Shown here: piece after piece, positions 60,785 through 64,000 of the stretch
Numbering within the stretch: the first letter of the stretch is position 1
How the letters are laid out: every line of letters starts with the position of its first letter
NCBI RefSeq assembly: GCF_900172225.1
Contig: NZ_FWFO01000005.1
Coordinates: 124,001-188,000, forward strand
Direction: 5' to 3'
Length of the DNA stretch: 64,000 nucleotides
From: Falsiruegeria litorea R37
GTDB lineage: Bacteria; Pseudomonadota; Alphaproteobacteria; Rhodobacterales; Rhodobacteraceae
Made by a program: the position numbers and the translations under genes
The notes under the pieces: model-generated
What the model saw: the letters and a program-made list of their open reading frames with translations, nothing else
The model's database searches: none
What the model was told of the DNA's origin: nothing

Positions 60785-61468
60785 ATGATGATGTCAGCCC
60801 GCTTCCACTTTGCCCGTCGTTGCCTGTCATTGCTTGCCACTTTTGTTGTGGCCACGGTCACAGCGTTTGCGGCAGATGCTTCCGATTATACCGCGCGCGA
60901 TGGAGGCCCGAGCAGCAAGCAGATGATCGCTCGTTCCAGCGGACCGACTGACGGGCTTGCCTTTTTCCGTCCGGTCATGTCCGGCGTGTTGTACCGATCC
61001 GGCTTTCACGGCGGAGACAAAGGCCGCACGGGCCTGAGCAGCGCCCAACGCGAGGCACTCTGCGAGGCCGGTTTCTCTGGCGCGCGCTACATTGATTTTG
61101 GCAAGCATACCAAATACGGCACCACGCAATGCGGCGCCCGAAGCCTCGACTACCAAGGTGGACGCTCTACCAGTACCGCCGACATCATGCGTCAGATCCA
61201 CGCCAGCATCAAAAACCTTGGCGCCGGTCCGGTGTTGGTACATTGCATGTGGGGCGTGCATTCCTCCGGCGCGGTGTCGGCCATGGCGTTGGTGCAGTTC
61301 TGCGGTTGGAGCGAGGAACGGGCAAAGAAGTACTGGGACGACACGCGCAATGGCGCCGATTGCTCCGGCGGTTGCGCGAACTGGATCGACAAGCATTTTG
61401 CCAAGTTCAAGCTTGATCCGTCATTGCAGATCACCAGCGCCGAGCAGGCCGCGATCTGTCCGCAATAG
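60785..61468 (+). CDS. Exported tyrosine-phosphatase-like protein lacking the catalytic Arg
   Basis: This 227-residue protein has a signal peptide (MMMSARFHFARRCLSLLATF, cleavage after about residue 30). The dual-specificity phosphatase layout includes VLYRSGFHG near the start and the loop VLVHCMWGVHSSG at about 151-162. The nucleophile C154 is present, but the residue seven places along that should be Arg (CX5R) is Ser160. Several other Cys may form disulfides. It may be a phosphate-binding pseudophosphatase or use another mechanism. It precedes the kinase-like gene by 11 bases. Confidence 0.75.
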   Translation: MMMSARFHFARRCLSLLATFVVATVTAFAADASDYTARDGGPSSKQMIARSSGPTDGLAFFRPVMSGVLYRSGFHGGDKGRTGLSSAQREALCEAGFSGARYIDFGKHTKYGTTQCGARSLDYQGGRSTSTADIMRQIHASIKNLGAGPVLVHCMWGVHSSGAVSAMALVQFCGWSEERAKKYWDDTRNGADCSGGCANWIDKHFAKFKLDPSLQITSAEQAAICPQ

Positions 61469-61479
61469 GAGTTTCCGGC

Positions 61480-62919
61480 ATGAAAGAGAGTTTTTTCGCA
61501 ACGGTTGCGGCGTTCATGGTGACAACCGGGATGTCTCATGCTTCGGATGAAGTCATCGGGGAAGCAACACTTTTCACCAGCCCGAACGGGGTAGAGGAGA
61601 AATGCGTGCGGATCGCGCCGATCCCCGGCGGGTTCTACAGCAAGGGCGATGCCAAGGACGAAGCCGACTATTGCGGCATCGATTTCTACGACGCCTCCGT
61701 CGCCCTGTGCCCCAAGACCTGGAGCACCAGCCCAGGCATGATGGTCTATGACGTGAGCGAGGGACGGTATGCGGGAAACCGCGCGGAATTCGAACGCAAT
61801 GCCTGCAAGGAAGGCAAGTCGGCCAAGTCGCTAGCCGCCGATAACCTGGCCAAATTCAAATCGACCATGAACGCCAAGGGCACGAGTGGCACCTTTGCAC
61901 CCTCTTCACTGCTTTATTACCATTTCTCTCGGTATTTCGACGCAACGGTGAAAGTGCCCGTCGTGGTCTGGCGCAGCATGGATGCCAAGATGCACCAGAG
62001 CGAGGTGGCAGATCCGGGCCTGTCGCTGTCCGGCGGCCGGTCGGGAGGTCGGATGAACCATGAAGGATGGCGGGCATTCGCGGCGGCGGATCGCGACCCG
62101 GGCAGCTATCGCCCCACGGATGAATTGTTCACCTCTGACCGCAGCCAGATCTACGGCGTGCTGCTGTCGAGCCCCGGTCACCGCTATGGCTCGGAGATCA
62201 ACGGCACGCGCAAATCCGGTTGGGGCAAGGGGCAGAACGAGGATTTCCAGCAGACCCCGGCCTTCATCGCGCTTCGATCCGACAAACCGCTGGAGGAGGC
62301 GATTGCCGAAGGTCTGCGCGAAGGTCTCAAGGACCGCCAGATCGCGCGGGACCTGGGCGAGGATGGCACGCCGCAACAGATGGTGTTCTGGATGAAGGAG
62401 TTGAGCGAGATTATCCTGCTCGACTTCATCTTCAGCCAGCAGGATCGCGTCGGCAATATCGACTTCACGCCCTATTACTATTGGGCAGAGAACGGAAAGC
62501 TGAAGTCGAAGAAGGCCAAGCATCACGAGCGCGGTGACGGGTCTGTGCCGCCCGAGGCGGTGCTAATGCGCCGCACCAATCTCAACGACAATGATGCGGG
62601 CGGGCGGGTGCAATATGCCAACTTCGCCAAGAGCACGCAGATGCTGGAAAAGCTGCGCCATTTCGGGCCGGAGACCTACCGGAAGCTGATGGCGCTCGAC
62701 GCCGATCTTCAGGCGCAGGGGCCAATCTATCAGTGGGTGGCGACGCGTGTCGGGCTTGATGACGGACAGATTGCGCAGGTCGTCAAGAACACCGCATTTG
62801 CCGCCGGTATTCTCCGAAGCACCTGCACGGCAGGAAAGCTGACATTCGACCTCGATCCCGAGACGTATTTCGTGACCGGTGCGGTTGATGCGGCAGAGGT
62901 GGCTTGCGATGGGGCGTAG
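61480..62919 (+). CDS. Putative secreted Fam20-like atypical kinase
   Basis: This 479-residue protein begins with a signal peptide (about 1-22) and contains eight or more Cys. The segment EIILLDFIFSQQDRVGN (about 310-326) closely resembles the catalytic loop of Fam20-type secretory kinases (LLD-x6-DRH-like). NLNDNDAGG (about 367-375) is placed like the metal-binding DNG. A possible ATP-pocket Lys region is near 157-171 (VKVPVVVWRSMDAK). This is a motif-level inference. Overall similarity to known kinases is unverified. It overlaps the metallophosphatase start by 11 bases. Confidence 0.5.
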   Translation: MKESFFATVAAFMVTTGMSHASDEVIGEATLFTSPNGVEEKCVRIAPIPGGFYSKGDAKDEADYCGIDFYDASVALCPKTWSTSPGMMVYDVSEGRYAGNRAEFERNACKEGKSAKSLAADNLAKFKSTMNAKGTSGTFAPSSLLYYHFSRYFDATVKVPVVVWRSMDAKMHQSEVADPGLSLSGGRSGGRMNHEGWRAFAAADRDPGSYRPTDELFTSDRSQIYGVLLSSPGHRYGSEINGTRKSGWGKGQNEDFQQTPAFIALRSDKPLEEAIAEGLREGLKDRQIARDLGEDGTPQQMVFWMKELSEIILLDFIFSQQDRVGNIDFTPYYYWAENGKLKSKKAKHHERGDGSVPPEAVLMRRTNLNDNDAGGRVQYANFAKSTQMLEKLRHFGPETYRKLMALDADLQAQGPIYQWVATRVGLDDGQIAQVVKNTAFAAGILRSTCTAGKLTFDLDPETYFVTGAVDAAEVACDGA

Positions 62920-63844
62920 CGCCTTCTGGGCGGTCCTTGTCTGCCTGTCGCTCCTCGCGGGGCCGGCCGCTGCTCTGCGGGTCGTCGTGATCTCCGATCT
63001 CAATGGCTCCTACGGCTCGACAAGCTATTCCAATCGCGTTCCCGTCGCGATCCAGCGGATCATCGAGATGAAGCCGGATCTCGTGATCTCGACCGGAGAT
63101 ATGGTGGCAGGCCAGCGCAAGCCCGTCCTCGGCGCGGGCGAGGTGCGCGCCATGTGGGCGGGTTTCCATCGCGTGGTCAGCGATCCGCTGGCGCAGGCCG
63201 GCATCCCGCTGGCTGTCACGCCGGGCAATCACGACGCCTCCGCCTATGGCGGTTTCGAGGGCGAACGAAAGATCTTTGGCGAGGAATGGCGCGCCCGGAA
63301 ACCGGACCTGCGGTTCCTCGACGGCGCCGATTACCCGTTCTTCTACGCATTCGAGATGGAGGGCGTGCGCTTCGCTTCGCTGGACGCCACGACGCTGGGC
63401 CCCCTGCGGGGAGATCAGATGGCGCGTCTGAGCAAGGTAGTGAAGGGAAGCGAGCCGACCGTCACTTTCAGCCACCTGCCGCTCTGGCCCTTCGCCCAGA
63501 AACGCGAACGCGAGATCATCGGTGATCCGGCGCTGGAGGCGCTTTATCACGATCTGGGCGTCGATCTGCACCTGTCGGGACACCACCACGCCTACTATCC
63601 CGGCTGGAAGGACGGTGTGGCCTATATCTCGCAGGCCTGCCTTGGCGGCGGACCGCGCGTGCTGATCGGTGACAGCACCCGCAGCGGGCACAGTTTCACC
63701 GTTCTGGAGTTCGAGAACGGCGAGCTAGGTTCGGTGACCGCCTATGAGGGGGCTGAATTTCTTACCCCAATCGACCCGAAAAGCCTCCCGGCAGAGATCA
63801 GGTCCAGAAAGGCAGTTCTGAAACGGCTGGATCTTGTCAGATAA
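62909..63844 (+). CDS. Exported calcineurin-like metallophosphoesterase
   Basis: This 311-residue protein has a signal peptide (MGRSAFWAVLVCLSLLAGPAAA). Metallophosphatase motifs follow: VISDLNG, STGDMVAG, TPGNHDAS, FSHLPLWP and LSGHHHAYYPG. In the first motif, Asn stands where DxH is usual, as also seen in some purple acid phosphatase-like groups. It should be a periplasmic phosphomonoesterase or diesterase. Its ATG at 62909 lies inside the previous gene, so it is coupled to the kinase-like protein. Confidence 0.85.
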   Translation: MGRSAFWAVLVCLSLLAGPAAALRVVVISDLNGSYGSTSYSNRVPVAIQRIIEMKPDLVISTGDMVAGQRKPVLGAGEVRAMWAGFHRVVSDPLAQAGIPLAVTPGNHDASAYGGFEGERKIFGEEWRARKPDLRFLDGADYPFFYAFEMEGVRFASLDATTLGPLRGDQMARLSKVVKGSEPTVTFSHLPLWPFAQKREREIIGDPALEALYHDLGVDLHLSGHHHAYYPGWKDGVAYISQACLGGGPRVLIGDSTRSGHSFTVLEFENGELGSVTAYEGAEFLTPIDPKSLPAEIRSRKAVLKRLDLVR

Positions 63845-63882
63845 CCTCAGCGGCGCACGAAAAGAACGACGCCTGAGGCGGC

Positions 63883-64000
63883 TTAGCCGGTTGTCACGGG
63901 CTCGGGCCAGATCATATTTAGCACTAACATAACCACAAAGACGATAATGCAGGCGATCAGCGCGCGTTTGGGGCGACTTGCAGTCTTCGCGAAGCTGGTT
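63883..64000 (-). CDS. C-terminal fragment of a membrane protein (partial)
   Basis: On the reverse strand an open frame enters from beyond the window and stops at TAA (63883-63885). The visible end, KRALIACIIVFVVMLVLNMIW, is a membrane helix followed by a short tail. It converges on the metallophosphatase gene. The 38-base gap contains a hairpin (63846-63877 region). Nothing more can be said without the rest. Confidence 0.4.
   Translation of the reverse strand, partial: TSFAKTASRPKRALIACIIVFVVMLVLNMIWPEPVTTG

Overview
The window looks like chromosomal DNA of a marine Rhodobacteraceae (roseobacter-type alphaproteobacterium). I infer this from the kdsD-lptC-lptA order, NnrS, a tripartite tricarboxylate transporter, box-type aerobic benzoyl-CoA degradation, single-domain RNase D and fairly high GC. 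Genus cannot be set from the sequence alone.

Layout. 1-18750 is mostly housekeeping and stress genes: LPS export and Kdo precursor genes (lptA partial, lptC, kdsD), rnd, nnrS behind an NnrR/FNR-type site, mtgA, a glutathione S-transferase, queG, a hydantoinase A-like protein, a class II aldolase, msrA/msrB, a glutathione peroxidase, an EamA exporter, a DUF1826 plus COG0523 GTPase pair behind a Zur-like palindrome, HU, AMP nucleosidase and adenine deaminase, an ArsC-like protein and a VOC protein. 18767-32349 is a catabolic block: LysR, class II aldolase, Rieske oxygenase, two PanB-like proteins, a DddP-like M24 protein and a membrane di-iron hydroxylase, followed by a second LysR and a Ugp-like ABC importer with a class III phosphodiesterase. 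The two LysR-driven units share the operator ATTAGT-N3-ACTAAT, so they probably serve one substrate. Two copies of a structured intergenic repeat bracket the first unit. 32354-41483 holds a flavodoxin-like protein, LysR, TctCBA, a fumarase/adenylosuccinate lyase-superfamily enzyme, a ThDP enzyme, an Asp/Glu racemase-type protein and GntR. An identical 11-base site lies before the ThDP gene and before gntR.

41604-51108 is the benzoate locus: Nudix hydrolase, benzoate-CoA ligase, alpha/beta hydrolase, DUF309 protein, boxC, boxB, an easily missed 57-residue iron-sulfur-type ORF, boxA and boxR. A 14-base motif close to ATGCAANATAATGC recurs in front of the ligase, boxC and boxR and is the likely BoxR operator. 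No boxD aldehyde dehydrogenase is present here.

From tRNA-Arg(CCT) at 53588 the character changes. A replication-type wHTH protein, mobC and a relaxase gene with two mob genes nested in another frame indicate a mobilizable element integrated at the tRNA. An IS1182-like element with a stop codon in its transposase follows. Next come five genes (58977-63844) for a membrane protein, a beta-propeller lipoprotein, a tyrosine-phosphatase-like protein lacking its catalytic arginine, a putative secreted Fam20-like kinase and a secreted metallophosphatase. This exported kinase/phosphatase-like cassette is the best candidate for an undescribed system. The far end of the element and any integrase are not in the window.
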